DNA of 64,000 bases from JACPYM01 sp031423495 (GTDB taxonomy: Bacteria > Acidobacteriota > Blastocatellia > RBC074). A program made the translations under genes and the position numbers. Every line of letters starts with the position of its first letter. Position 1 is the stretch's first letter. Shown here piece after piece: positions 8,862-17,884 of this stretch. The notes beneath the pieces are model-generated. The model was not told the DNA's origin and searched no databases. It saw nothing but the letters and a program-made list of their open reading frames with translations. The stretch is taken from assembly GCA_031423495.1 (NCBI GenBank), contig JANPFP010000001.1, forward strand, positions 1-64,000, read 5' to 3'.

Positions 8862-10680
8862 AGTAAAAGACCTCCATCGTCATCGCGTCCGTCGGGCAGC
8901 GAATCGCGCACAGCCCGCAGCGAATGCACTTGTCATCGTCCTTCAACATCCCGGACAAAGGTTGCTCAAAAGAAGTTTGAATGCCTGATTCGGCAATGAT
9001 GCGTTGCTTCACGTCGTCGGCCAGATCAAGTTCGTCGAGCGGCACGAGCTTCAGACAGTATTCGGGACACACGTCTACGCACAGTATTCGGGACACACGT
9101 CTACGCAGCGGTTGCACAGCACGCATTTGTTCGGGTCGTAAATTGTTTGTACGTGGCACGACAGGCAGCGTTCGGCTTGGAGCTGCGCCTGCGCTTCGTC
9201 GTAACCAGTCTCGACTTCCGAGATGCCTGTGCGGCGATCCAGCGAGATCGTAGGTGGCGCGGTGCGCGCGTGCTGTTCGTAATCCTCCGGCATCGTGTAA
9301 TTGCGCGTCGCCAATTTCTCGACCGTCAGATGAAAGACCGTCTCGCTCGCAGCGCCGCGCAAGTAATCGTCAATCGAGAGCGCCGCGCGCTTGCCGTTCG
9401 CGGTCAACTTTGATCGTACCTTGCGGCGTGAGTTCAACTTTGTCGGCAGGCTTGAGAAACGAAAGGTCGGCTTGCTGGCCGATGGCGAGAATCACCGAAT
9501 CGGCTTCGAGCGTTTCGCTAAACGTCTCATCGAATTGCGGATTGAAGCGGCCTTGCTCGTCATAAGTGCGCGTGACGCCGATGAATTCCGCCGCTTGCAC
9601 TTTGCCATTCGCGCTGACGAAGCGGCGCGCGCTGCGTTGCGGATGAAAGACGATGCCTTCTTTGTGCGCTTCCTCAAATTCCTCTTTGCCTTGCTGGGTG
9701 CGCATCACCGGCAATTCGTCAAACGATTCGAGGCTGACCAAGTGAACTTCGGTCGCGCCCGCGCGGACGGCGGCGCGCGCAGCATCAAGCGCCGTCTTCA
9801 TTTCGCTCGCTTCTTCGCCAACTTCATTTTCGCCAGAAGGGGCTTCGCCTGCGCCTGCTTCTAAACCCGCGCGTAAGGCGAGCCGCGCGGCGTCAAAGGC
9901 TACGAACCCGCCGCCGATGACGAACACCTTCTTGCCGAGATTGACGCGATAACCGTTGTTGATATTGATGAGGTAATCAACGGCTTTGATGACGCCATCG
10001 AGATGCGCGCCTTCGATCTTGAGGTCGCGGCCTTTCTGCACGCCGATGCTCAGGAACATTGAGGCGTAACCCGCGGCGCGCAATTCCTGCAAGCCGAACT
10101 CCGCCGTCAGCGGCGTGTCGTAGCGAATCTCAACGCCGAGTTGTTCGATCTTGGCAATCTCTTTTTCGATGACGGCGCGCGACAGACGGAACTCAGGGAT
10201 GCCGTGATACATCATTCCGCCCGCCTGGCTGGTCGCTTCAAAAATCGTGACCTGATAACCCATTAGCGCCAGATCGTGCGCGCAGGCCAGTCCGGCGGGG
10301 CCTGCGCCAATGACGGCGATTTTGATGTTGCGTGTTTCGTGGTGACGGCTGGCTTGCAGTATGGGCAGATGGCCGCGCACTTTATTACCTGCGTCGTTGA
10401 GGCCAGTGCGCAATTTATCCTGCGCGTCGGGCGTGAGCGATTCGACGCCGTAACGCTCGGTGACGAAACGTTTCAACGCGCGAATGCTGACCGGCGCGTC
10501 AATCTTTCCGCGCCGGCAACGGTCTTCGCACGGCGCGGCGCAAATACGCCCGCACACCGAAGCGAGCGGATTGGGCAAACGCGCTACGAAATAGGCGTCC
10601 TCGAATTTGCCCTGCGCGATCAGTTGCACATAACGGCCCGCGTCCGTATTGACCGGACAAGCCGCCTGACAGGGCACCAT
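8836..10680 (-). pseudogene. GltD-like FAD/NAD(P) Fe-S oxidoreductase, broken at three places
   Basis: This is the counterpart of the intact gene at 24751-26700. It has N-terminal cysteines CQAACPVNTDAGRYV and CGRICAAPC, an FAD loop AVIGAGPAGLACAHDLA, an NAD(P) loop VIGGGFVAFDAARLA, then two ferredoxin-like cysteine clusters. Lesions are three. The first 20-odd residues are replaced by the tail of an SUMF1-like gene. About 80 bases are lost near 9405, removing the segment that holds the FACGD motif in the paralog and shifting the frame. A 26-bp tandem duplication at 9055-9106 shifts it again. Removing one duplicate copy restores CVDVCPEYCLKLVP. Position beside Rieske and cytochrome b suggests a flavin entry or exit point for the bc complex. 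Confidence 0.75.
9055..9106. repeat. Perfect 26-bp tandem duplication inside the GltD-like gene
   Basis: Two identical 26-bp units (starting ACAGTATTCGGG) sit side by side at 9055-9080 and 9081-9106. The unit length is not a multiple of three, so it shifts the reading frame between two ferredoxin cysteine clusters. Deleting one unit restores a continuous protein. Confidence 0.9.
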
Positions 10681-10681
10681 G

Positions 10682-11129
10682 CCTTTCCAAAATTAAAGCG
10701 GCTGATGAAATAGGCGGGCAGCCAGACGTAATGCGGTTCGCGCGGATTGGCGCGGTCGCCGAGCAGGAAGTTGCCGCTAGGGATGTAAGCCCATTCGCTC
10801 GTATGCGCGGGCGGCAACGGCGGCGCGGCGGGCAGCGTGCGAATCGTGATGGCATACGCGCCGTCAGGGTCAGGGCCGCGCCGATAGCCGGTGAGCGGCG
10901 CGGGATTGAATACGCTTTGTTGCGGGAAGTCGGCTTTGAGGAAGTAATTGCCCGCCGCCAGCCAGAGGCCTTCGCCGTTGAAGGCAATGCGGCGCGAATC
11001 GTTCAGCGTCTTGCCGGTTTGATAAAGTTCGACGGGTACGCGCGGCAGATTGGCGATGATCAGTTCGGTTTCGCTGCGGGTGAAATGCTCTTGCTCGGCG
11101 CGTGATGCGCGGGCTTTCGCACAGTTCAA
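10682..11129 (-). pseudogene. SUMF1/FGE-like protein, C-terminal domain lost
   Basis: The frame opens with TTG overlapping the nosY stop. It encodes about 145 residues of unknown character, ending in SEWAYIPSGNFLLGDRANPR and WLPAYFIS. This is the usual beginning of a formylglycine-generating-enzyme (SUMF1) domain of about 200 residues. The domain is cut after roughly 30 residues, where the sequence joins the GltD-like gene near 10681. The start is uncertain. SUMF1-like domains occur both in sulfatase maturation and in unrelated signalling or repair proteins, so no function is claimed. Confidence 0.5.
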
Positions 11130-11956
11130 ATATCCTGTCGTTTGAGCCAGCGTTGCGCGAGCGCGAAGGGCGCGGCGATCCAGGCCAGCAGCGCGGCGAG
11201 CAATAACGAAAGGCTCGCGCGTTCGCCGCCCAAAAATTTCAAGAGCGCCGCGCCCGCCGCGCCGAAGACTTCTTCGCCGTCGAGGATGAGCAGACTGGCG
11301 ACGCGCACGAGGTCAACCGGATTGAAAAACAGCGAGACGAAGATGAAGCGATTTGCCACGCGCTCGCGCAGCCAAAACGTACCGCCGATGACCATCAGGT
11401 CATAAAACAGCACGAAGAAGAACCAGAGGAACATCACTACGCCAAACGCTTTGGTCTTGCGTTCGCAAATCGCAGCCACCGGCACCGAGAGCGTCAGAAA
11501 GACCAAGCCCAGCACGAGCGACAACGCGATGAAAGCGGGAAAGCGCAGCAGGCCATTGGTTCCAGCGCGCAAGGCGATGATGAAACCGGCTACGCCAAAG
11601 CCGAGCAAGGTTGCGGTGGCGAGCGCGGCAAACAATCCGGCCAGCTTGCCCAACAGGATTTCGCCGCGCGTGATGGGTTGCGCGAAAAGCAATTCGTTCA
11701 AACTCTTCTCGCTGGTGAAACTCAGCGTGCCCATCATCAGCGCCATCAGCGGGACCAGATACAAGACGAGGTTGAGCAAGCTGACCGCTGTGCGCGTGAA
11801 GCTCTGAAAGCCCATCGCGCCCGCCGTCAGCAAACCGAAATACGAGATCGCCAGCATCAGCCCGCCGAAGATGACGGCGAATAGCAGCGTCCAGCGATTG
11901 CGAATGTTGATCGTCAGTTCCTGACGCGCAATCGTAGTAATCGTGTTGAAGTTCAT
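11126..11956 (-). CDS. nosY: NosY-type ABC-2 permease
   Basis: The 276-residue membrane protein has six predicted helices and the typical ABC-2 features: an N-terminal helix after LTINIRNRW, and SEKSLNELLFAQPITRGE between helices two and three. This matches NosY, the permease partner of NosF and NosD in building the NosZ copper centre. It starts 18 bases after the Fe-S repair gene, so both should be on one transcript. nosF is 8 kb downstream with the bc genes and nosZ between, an unusual split. A general ABC-2 permease remains possible. Confidence 0.7.
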   Translation of the reverse strand: MNFNTITTIARQELTINIRNRWTLLFAVIFGGLMLAISYFGLLTAGAMGFQSFTRTAVSLLNLVLYLVPLMALMMGTLSFTSEKSLNELLFAQPITRGEILLGKLAGLFAALATATLLGFGVAGFIIALRAGTNGLLRFPAFIALSLVLGLVFLTLSVPVAAICERKTKAFGVVMFLWFFFVLFYDLMVIGGTFWLRERVANRFIFVSLFFNPVDLVRVASLLILDGEEVFGAAGAALLKFLGGERASLSLLLAALLAWIAAPFALAQRWLKRQDI

Positions 11957-11974
11957 CAGTAAATTACCTCAGCC

Positions 11975-12691
11975 TCAACCCTCACTTTCCAACGCCACGG
12001 CACGCGGAAACAGCACGTTGTTTTCGAGATGGATGTGTTCGTGCAAATCGGCTTCGAGTTCCTGCAAACCCAGATAGAGCGAACGCCAACTCGCGCAGGC
12101 TTCCTCTGGCACCGCGTAACCGTTCGTCAGGCGACGCATTTCGCGCAGCATCTCGCCCGCCGTGTCGTGTTCGCGCATCATCATTCGCACCGGATTTTGC
12201 ACTGTGCCGAAAGGCGCGATGGGCAGCGGACGGCCAATAGAGGCGGCTTCTTCGAGTTGTTTGACGTAAGGAAACAGCACGCGCTCTTCCTTTTGCATGT
12301 GCGGCAGCAATTCGTCTCGCAGGGCTTGCAACAAGGCTTCGGCTTTAACCAAGGCAGGTTGAAACGCGCCATGCTTGGCGCAAACTTTGACGAACAGCGT
12401 TTCGAGCCGCGTCAACTCGGCGCGGGTGAAGACGTGATGTTTATCGAGAATGTGTTCAATCAATTGCGTCAGCGGAGCTTCGACCCAATTCACTGTGGGC
12501 AATGGCGTTTGTTCGAGTTGCGCTAGCTTCCCGACGATAAAATTCGGTTCGACGCGCGCGCGGGCGCAGGCTTCGGCGAGCGACCGTTCGCCGCCACAAC
12601 AATAATCAATCCCGAACTTTTCAAAGACGCGCGTCGAACCCGGCAGGGCGAGCGCCAAGTCTTTCACGGTGTCACTCAAAGCAATTTGCAT
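11975..12691 (-). CDS. ric: Di-iron Fe-S cluster repair protein (RIC/ScdA/YtfE)
   Basis: The 238-residue protein has an N-terminal ScdA domain with the CC pair (FGIDYCCGGERSL, residues 29-41). A hemerythrin-like four-helix domain follows, carrying the iron-binding His/Glu set (HILDKHH, HMQKEERVLFPYV, MREHD, HEHIHLENNVLFP). The family repairs Fe-S clusters damaged by NO or oxidants and may handle NO itself. The start at 12691 has GGAGG seven bases ahead; the upstream extension of the frame contains the promoter. A sigma-54-type promoter lies about 70 bases upstream (12759-12774). It heads the minus-strand block, which fits an NO-generating pathway downstream. Confidence 0.9.
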   Translation of the reverse strand: MQIALSDTVKDLALALPGSTRVFEKFGIDYCCGGERSLAEACARARVEPNFIVGKLAQLEQTPLPTVNWVEAPLTQLIEHILDKHHVFTRAELTRLETLFVKVCAKHGAFQPALVKAEALLQALRDELLPHMQKEERVLFPYVKQLEEAASIGRPLPIAPFGTVQNPVRMMMREHDTAGEMLREMRRLTNGYAVPEEACASWRSLYLGLQELEADLHEHIHLENNVLFPRAVALESEG

Positions 12692-12758
12692 AAGGCCTCC
12701 AAAACAAAACTCAGATAAGCGTATTTTTCCGCAGCTAAAGCGCTGCTGCTCTCTGTAA

Positions 12759-12774
12759 TGCAATTTGCGTGACA
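12759..12774 (-). promoter_or_regulatory. Candidate sigma-54 promoter for ric
   Basis: Minus strand reads TGTCAC-GCAAA-TTGCA against the consensus TGGCAC-N5-TTGCA, with one mismatch in the -24 element. Transcription would start near 12748, about 57 bases before the ric start codon. Confidence 0.6.
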
Positions 12775-12994
12775 GAGCGGTTGGGGAAAGAAATTAAGGT
12801 TCGAATGTTCCCGGCAAAATTTGTGAGGGAGGCGGCAAGCGGCGTGGCAAATTCAGGAAGTAGCGTTGCGTCATCCGACACAGTTACGCCGCCAAAGGCA
12901 TCGAGACAGTAAGCCCTGCGAAAAAATTCTCAACCATAAAGCCAGTCCAACTGACGAACAGCGCACAATTCCCCAAGATCAGAAAAATTTGCCG

Positions 12995-13010
12995 TGGCAT
13001 TTAACTTGCT
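12995..13010 (+). promoter_or_regulatory. Candidate sigma-54 promoter for the FAD monooxygenase
   Basis: TGGCAT-TTAAC-TTGCT matches the -24/-12 elements with the correct GG-N10-GC spacing. The start codon at 13036 is about 15 bases after the expected transcription start, which supports choosing that ATG over the upstream one. Confidence 0.65.
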
Positions 13011-13035
13011 TTTCCTCACTAACGGGATTTCGTTT

Positions 13036-14229
13036 ATGTCACACACTCAACCCGACATCTTGATCGTAGGCGGCGGCATCGCCGGGGCGGCGCTGGCTTG
13101 TGCATTGCGGCATAAGAATTACCGTATCGTGCTGATCGAACAGCGCAAAGACAAACTCGACACGGCGCGCGGCGATCATCTGCAACCATACTCTGTCGAA
13201 TTGCTCGCACTCTGGGGCGTATTGAAACAGTTTCTCGAAGCAGGCGCAGCCAAGCGCGTCGGTCACGCCTTCCGCACTGCGTCGGGCGAAACCTTGCTCG
13301 AAGCGCGTTATGACGAACTGCCGCTCGCACATCCCTACTTTCTGGTTTTTCATAACGATTTGATTGCCGAGTTGTTGCTCAAGTTGGCGGCAGAGAACGC
13401 CAATTTCATGCGGTTGCAACCAGTCACCGCGCGCGAATTCGTCGTGAGCGACAAGGGCATTCAATCGCTCACCGTAGATTTGCCGAACGGCCAACGTGAC
13501 CTCATTGAACCGTCCTTAGTCGTCGGCGCTGACGGCGCTTATTCAACAGTGCGCGCGGCGTTGGGTTTTACGGCGGATGAGTTTCAATACACGCATCCGA
13601 TGGTCGCGTTGTTCGGGCCGCGCCCGGCGGCGTTGCAACCGCAAGATTACTTTTTCCGCTACGGCAGCGCGCAGGGCATGCTTGTGATTCAGCAACGCAT
13701 GGGCAACGAAATCAAAGTCACGCTGCCCGTCGGCGCTGAAGGCAGCGCGTGGTGGAAAAAGTCTACGAAGGAAGAACGCGCCGAATTCTTAGGGCAACGC
13801 GCCGAGGTGTTGCGCGAGTTTGAATCAACCATCGCAGGGTTTTATCCGGTGAAAATGGTGCATTGCCATCAATATATAAAAGGCAACACGGTGCTAATCG
13901 GCGATGCGGCGCACTCAATTCATCCGGCGCGTGGACAAGGGTTGAACATGGGCATTCAAAGTTTACCCGCCCTGATTGACGCTTTGCCCGCGCCGACCAA
14001 GATCGGCAACGCAGAAATCTTGCGCTGGGACTTGCAGCAATACCAGGAATTTCAAAAACCGCTTTACGACCGACTCAGCAAAGGCAATGTCGCCGCGCAC
14101 ATGCAGGCGCAGGACGAACAGATTCGCCGCATTCATACGCAACCCGATTTGCGCCGTTTGCACTTGCTCGAAACTACCGGCTATCCATTCGGCATCCCCG
14201 GCAAACTGGAATCCGACTATCACGCCTAA
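13036..14229 (+). CDS. FAD-dependent monooxygenase (PHBH/UbiH-like)
   Basis: The 397-residue protein opens with the Rossmann loop DILIVGGGIAGAALA. It has the DG motif VVGADGAYSTVR near residue 165 and the second FAD motif GDAAHSIHPARGQGLNMG near 295, the order of group A flavin hydroxylases. The substrate cannot be read from sequence; quinone-precursor or aromatic hydroxylation are the usual roles. It uses the ATG at 13036; the 14-residue upstream extension would overlap the promoter. It is followed after 27 bases by a UspA gene. A sigma-54-type promoter makes it a likely member of the stress regulon. Confidence 0.8.
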   Translation: MSHTQPDILIVGGGIAGAALACALRHKNYRIVLIEQRKDKLDTARGDHLQPYSVELLALWGVLKQFLEAGAAKRVGHAFRTASGETLLEARYDELPLAHPYFLVFHNDLIAELLLKLAAENANFMRLQPVTAREFVVSDKGIQSLTVDLPNGQRDLIEPSLVVGADGAYSTVRAALGFTADEFQYTHPMVALFGPRPAALQPQDYFFRYGSAQGMLVIQQRMGNEIKVTLPVGAEGSAWWKKSTKEERAEFLGQRAEVLREFESTIAGFYPVKMVHCHQYIKGNTVLIGDAAHSIHPARGQGLNMGIQSLPALIDALPAPTKIGNAEILRWDLQQYQEFQKPLYDRLSKGNVAAHMQAQDEQIRRIHTQPDLRRLHLLETTGYPFGIPGKLESDYHA

Positions 14230-14256
14230 TTATTTTTGACATTTCAACCAATTCAC

Positions 14257-15165
14257 ATGAACTCATCCGCATTATTTCATCGCATCTTTCATCCGACAGA
14301 TTTTTCAGATGCCAGCTATGTCGCGTTTGCCCACGCTCTGCGATTGGCCGTTGCCAATCAAGCGGCACTCACGCTCATGCATACTGGTGCAACGAACAAC
14401 CGCGACTGGCAACATTTCCCGCGCGTGCGGCAGGCGCTCGAACGCTGGTCAATGTTGCCTGCGCACAGCACTAAAGAAGCTATTCATCAGTTGGGCATTA
14501 AAGTCGAAAAGGTTTTATCGCCACTCGCCGACCCCGTGAACGGAACGCTTCAATACCTTGAAAAACATCCGCAGGATTTGATCGTATTGATGACGCATCA
14601 ATACGACGGGTGGGATCGTGTCTGGCATAAAACAACGGCTGAAACGCTGGCGCGTCAGGTGCAAGCCTTGACGCTGTTCGTCCCGCAAAGCACCGACGGA
14701 TTTGTTTCGCTGGATAGCGGCGCACAGTCTTTGCATAACATCTTGCTGCCGATGGATAGCCTGCCCAGCGCCCAAGCTGCTGTGTATGGCGCGACGGCCC
14801 TGGCACAAATGCTGGGCAGTCAGCCCGTGACGTTTACGTTGTTACACGTTGGCACAGAGCAATCTTTCCCACGCATAAGGCAGAACGAACGCGAAGGTTG
14901 GCGCTGGGTGCATAAGTGCGTCAGTGGCGAAGTGGAGCAACAGATTTTGGAAACCGCACGCACTTGCCACGCCGACCTGATCGTGATGACGACGATGGGG
15001 CATCAAGGCTTTCTCGATGCGTTACGCGGCAGTACGACCGAACGAATCGTGCGCAACGCATCCTGTCCCGTTCTGGCAGTGCCTGCCTGGGCAGCACAAG
15101 AACTTCCCCACGCAAGTTCACTCAGGGCAGCCGTGCCAAAGCTGGCTAATCTAGTCACGACTTGA
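14257..15165 (+). CDS. Tandem universal stress protein (UspA family)
   Basis: The protein of about 302 residues has two Usp folds. The first begins FHRIFHPTDFSDASYVAFA and has lost its nucleotide loop. The second begins NILLPMDSLPSAQAAV and ends with the ATP-binding loop TMGHQGFLDALRGSTTERIV followed by CPVLAVPA. Usp proteins bind ATP and aid survival under starvation, low oxygen or respiratory stress. The start is uncertain: no clear ribosome-binding site precedes 14257, and a TTG seven codons upstream is possible. It is probably cotranscribed with the monooxygenase. Confidence 0.85.
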   Translation: MNSSALFHRIFHPTDFSDASYVAFAHALRLAVANQAALTLMHTGATNNRDWQHFPRVRQALERWSMLPAHSTKEAIHQLGIKVEKVLSPLADPVNGTLQYLEKHPQDLIVLMTHQYDGWDRVWHKTTAETLARQVQALTLFVPQSTDGFVSLDSGAQSLHNILLPMDSLPSAQAAVYGATALAQMLGSQPVTFTLLHVGTEQSFPRIRQNEREGWRWVHKCVSGEVEQQILETARTCHADLIVMTTMGHQGFLDALRGSTTERIVRNASCPVLAVPAWAAQELPHASSLRAAVPKLANLVTT

Positions 15166-15267
15166 GGTTGCCAGCATGCAGTAACAAAACGCGGCTCTGC
15201 CTTACGCCATTCAAGGTGTAATGGATGTGGCTCTCACTTAACCTCAAAACACAGGAGAAAGAAGCTT

Positions 15268-15757
15268 ATGATTCATGAAGTCAGTGGTGACATATTGCTT
15301 TCACAGGCCCAGGCCATCGCGCATGGCATTGCGCCGAACGATCATTTCAATAGCGGGTTGGCGTTGGCCTTGCGCGAACAGTGGCCTGCGCTTTATCAGG
15401 ATTTTCGCCATTATTGCCACTCTCATCACCCACAACCCGGCAGCATCTGGGTATGGGGCGGCGTCGGTGGTGTTCGCATCGTCAGTTTATTCACACAGGA
15501 ACCGCCCGCCCATCACCACAGCAATCCGGGCAAAGCCAACTCGTCTGATGTGAACCGGGCGCTGCGCGAATTGCGACACGTTTGCGAAACTGAAGCGTTC
15601 ACCAGCCTCGCGCTGCCCCGGCTGGCGACCGGCGTGGGCGGATTGGAATGGGATGAGGTTTACCCCCCTGATCAAAAAACAACTCGGCGATTTGAATATC
15701 CCTGTCTTTGTTTACACGACCTATCGTAATGGCGAACGCGCAAACGAACAGGTTTGA
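15268..15757 (+). pseudogene. Macro-domain protein with a one-base frameshift
   Basis: The frame encodes a macro (ADP-ribose-binding) domain: an N-terminal GDILLSQAQAIAHGIAPND strand-loop, and LPRLATGVGGLEWDEVYP as the second ligand loop. At 15663-15668 a run of six C gives a premature reading into another frame. With five C the protein continues LIKKQLGDLNIPVFVYTTYR and ends at 15757, about 162 residues, the normal family length. A homopolymer miscall is the simplest explanation, so the gene may be functional. A ribosome-binding site (AGGAGAAA) precedes the ATG. Such proteins remove or sense ADP-ribose derivatives. Confidence 0.75.
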
Positions 15758-15780
15758 TTTGTGATTGATTGTCTTCGCTA

Positions 15781-15817
15781 AAAAGGGCGCGGGTTCGATT
15801 GAACCCGCGCCCTTTTT
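15781..15817. terminator. Bidirectional intrinsic terminator
   Basis: The arms AAAAGGGCGCGGGTTC and GAACCCGCGCCCTTTTT form a perfect 16-bp stem with a four-base loop, with T runs on either strand. It sits between the convergent macro-domain gene and nrfA. Confidence 0.9.
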
Positions 15818-15838
15818 GCGTTGCGTAAAGGAAAGCAA

Positions 15839-17266
15839 TTACTTGGCTTTATTTTGCGCGACTTCGTTTTTAGGCGGCGCAGCTTTGGTCGGCGTGGGCT
15901 TGCGTCCCAACAACACCAATTGCCCTTGCCGCGCGAAGTTGATGGATTCACCCAGGATGCGCGCGGCCTCTTGCGGCGCGTGAAAGCCCGTCGAGTTTTC
16001 GGCTTCGACAAAGTCGAGATAGAACTGCGCCTTGCGTTGAAAGTTTTGCGGCGCGGCGAGTTCGGTGTCGGGCTTGCCTGCCGCCTTGGCGGCTTTGAGG
16101 TCGGCGATGAGATCAACCAGCGCATCCATTGCCTGATTGCGCAACTTGAACGTGCGGTCTTGAATCGTTTCGACGCGCGCTTTCAATTCTTCCTCCGGCC
16201 ATTTGTGGCAGGTCTGACAAGAGCGATTGATTTGCAGCAACGGGCTGCGCACGTGATGGTCGCTGATCTTGAGTGCGCCTTCGCGTTTGTAAGGCATGTG
16301 GCAATCGGCGCAACTTACGCCCGAACGTGCGTGAATGCCCTGACTCCACATTTCAAATTCAGGGTGTTGTGCTTTCAAAGCAGGCGCACCAGTTTCGGCG
16401 TGCGTCCAGTCTTTATGTTTGGTCTCTTCGTAATAAGCCATGATCTCTTCGACCTTGACGCCTTTCGCCCACGGATAAACCAGCCGCTTTTCTGTGCCCT
16501 TGAAATAATACTCAACGTGACATTGCCCGCAGACGAACGAACGCATCTCTTGCCGCGAGGCCATCGTGTTCACGTCGTAATTGGCTACGCCTTGCGAGGC
16601 TTTCAACGCTTTCATGCCTTCCATGAATCCAGGGCGCGTAACGCGCAACTGCATCGTCTGGGAATCGTGGCAATCAATGCAGGCAACCGGATGCGCGACC
16701 TTCGTGCGTGCTTCGCTGTATGGCATCTGATTCATCACCTCGAAACCTTTGAACAAATCGCCGCCGCCGAGTTTTTTATACGGCACGTAAACCGAACCGT
16801 GGCAATGCATGCACGTGCCCGGCTGTTTCACGACTTGTTGGCGTTCGGTATAAGTCTGATCGTCGAGCATGAAGGCGTGCCCGCGTTCTTCGCGAAAGTC
16901 TTTGGCGAAAGCGTAACCCGCCCACATTGTTTTGAGGCGCGGGTCTGCTTCGATTTTGGAGGTCGTCACAAAACTGCGCGGGTCTTTTTGCGTAGGCTCA
17001 TGCGGCTCGGCTTCGCTGCCGCCATAGCGCGTGCGCGTCATGTCTACTGTGCGTTGATAGCCGTCGTATTGCAGCGGAAAGTTTTTGCCCCACACCGCTG
17101 GGTCTTCGGTTTCGTCGGTCAATTCGACGACGCGAAAGAAAGGATTTTTGCCTTCTTGCTTGCGTTCAAAAATGTTGATGAGCAAGGCTGCTCCGCCTAT
17201 CGCAGCCAGCGCGGCGACGAGAGCGGTCAAGAGAATAAAGCGACGATTCGAAGTTTTTTCTTGCAT
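15839..17266 (-). CDS. nrfA: Cytochrome c nitrite reductase, CXXCH type
   Basis: This enzyme reduces nitrite to ammonium with six electrons in the periplasm. The 475-residue protein has one N-terminal anchor helix or uncleaved signal, and five heme sites: CMHCH, CIDCH, CGQCH, CADCH and CQTCH. The first, active-site, heme of most NrfA proteins is CxxCK; here it is CMHCH, so His replaces Lys as proximal ligand, as in the known CXXCH subgroup. CGQCHVEYYF and the DHHVRSPL histidine segment near the active site are kept. It lies 18 bases after nrfH in the same direction. An Ala/Pro/Lys tail follows the last helices. Confidence 0.88.
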   Translation of the reverse strand: MQEKTSNRRFILLTALVAALAAIGGAALLINIFERKQEGKNPFFRVVELTDETEDPAVWGKNFPLQYDGYQRTVDMTRTRYGGSEAEPHEPTQKDPRSFVTTSKIEADPRLKTMWAGYAFAKDFREERGHAFMLDDQTYTERQQVVKQPGTCMHCHGSVYVPYKKLGGGDLFKGFEVMNQMPYSEARTKVAHPVACIDCHDSQTMQLRVTRPGFMEGMKALKASQGVANYDVNTMASRQEMRSFVCGQCHVEYYFKGTEKRLVYPWAKGVKVEEIMAYYEETKHKDWTHAETGAPALKAQHPEFEMWSQGIHARSGVSCADCHMPYKREGALKISDHHVRSPLLQINRSCQTCHKWPEEELKARVETIQDRTFKLRNQAMDALVDLIADLKAAKAAGKPDTELAAPQNFQRKAQFYLDFVEAENSTGFHAPQEAARILGESINFARQGQLVLLGRKPTPTKAAPPKNEVAQNKAK

Positions 17267-17284
17267 GATTATTTAGTGTTGCTT

Positions 17285-17743
17285 TTAGTGTAAGTGGCCG
17301 ACCGAACGATGACAGTGCAAACACGAAGTCTGCTGTTGGTTATGCACGCTCAGCGCCGGATCAATCGCGGTGGTGATTTCGGTGTGACATTTACGGCAAG
17401 CCTGTTCAGTGACGTTGCGGTTGCGCTCAGTGATTTGAATGGGTTCGTGAAAGGTGTTGGTGGTGAAATAAAACGAATGCCAAAAGCCGTTGCTGGCCTT
17501 CGTCGCGTATTTCGCCAGCAAACCCGGCGGCGTATGGCAATCGTTGCAAGTGGCAACCGAGTGATGCGACGACTTGAGCCATCCATCGTATTGCTCATTC
17601 ATCACGTGACAGTTCGCACACGAAGCCGGATTGTTCGTCAGGTAAGAAGCGCCTTGTGCATAGCCAAACGTGAAAACACCAAGTCCCAGCGCCACCCCGA
17701 AGGTCGCGCCCAACACCAGCATTTGTAATGTGCGTTTCTTCAT
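17285..17743 (-). CDS. nrfH: NrfH tetraheme quinol dehydrogenase
   Basis: This membrane partner takes electrons from menaquinol and passes them to NrfA. The 152-residue protein has one N-terminal transmembrane helix (MLVLGATFGVALGLGVFTF) and four heme motifs: CANCHVM, CNDCH, CRKCH and CLHCH, as in the NapC/NirT family's short NrfH members. The CANCHVM motif near residue 42 holds the methionine typical of NrfH heme 1. It forms an operon with nrfA. The 370-base gap upstream is shared with the divergent bc-cbb3 operon. Confidence 0.9.
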   Translation of the reverse strand: MKKRTLQMLVLGATFGVALGLGVFTFGYAQGASYLTNNPASCANCHVMNEQYDGWLKSSHHSVATCNDCHTPPGLLAKYATKASNGFWHSFYFTTNTFHEPIQITERNRNVTEQACRKCHTEITTAIDPALSVHNQQQTSCLHCHRSVGHLH

Positions 17744-17884
17744 TTATGAATCTCGCGGGTATGAATCTCGCGGTAAGCACTCAAGGGCGCTTGCCACAAA
17801 GGCGAAAAAAACCTCACCTGAACCATCTGATGCAGGTTCTGCAAAGCCTGTTCCTCAATTATAGCAGCCTTACGTCCTGTCGAG

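Larger units (their letters stand above)
12692..13035. promoter_or_regulatory. Divergent control region between ric and the FAD monooxygenase
   Basis: This 344-base gap holds no gene that I can support. It carries a minus-strand and a plus-strand sigma-54-type promoter at its two ends. Between them are AT-cored, GC-flanked stretches resembling the palindromes seen elsewhere: CTGCGAAAAAATTCTCAA at 12916-12933 and AGCGCACAATTCCCCA from 12960. The latter recurs almost unchanged upstream of the UspA gene near 63281. Confidence 0.5.

Noticed and set aside
15215..15235. TGGCTCTCACTTAACC before the macro-domain gene as a sigma-54 promoter
   Set aside because: The -12 GC dinucleotide is missing.
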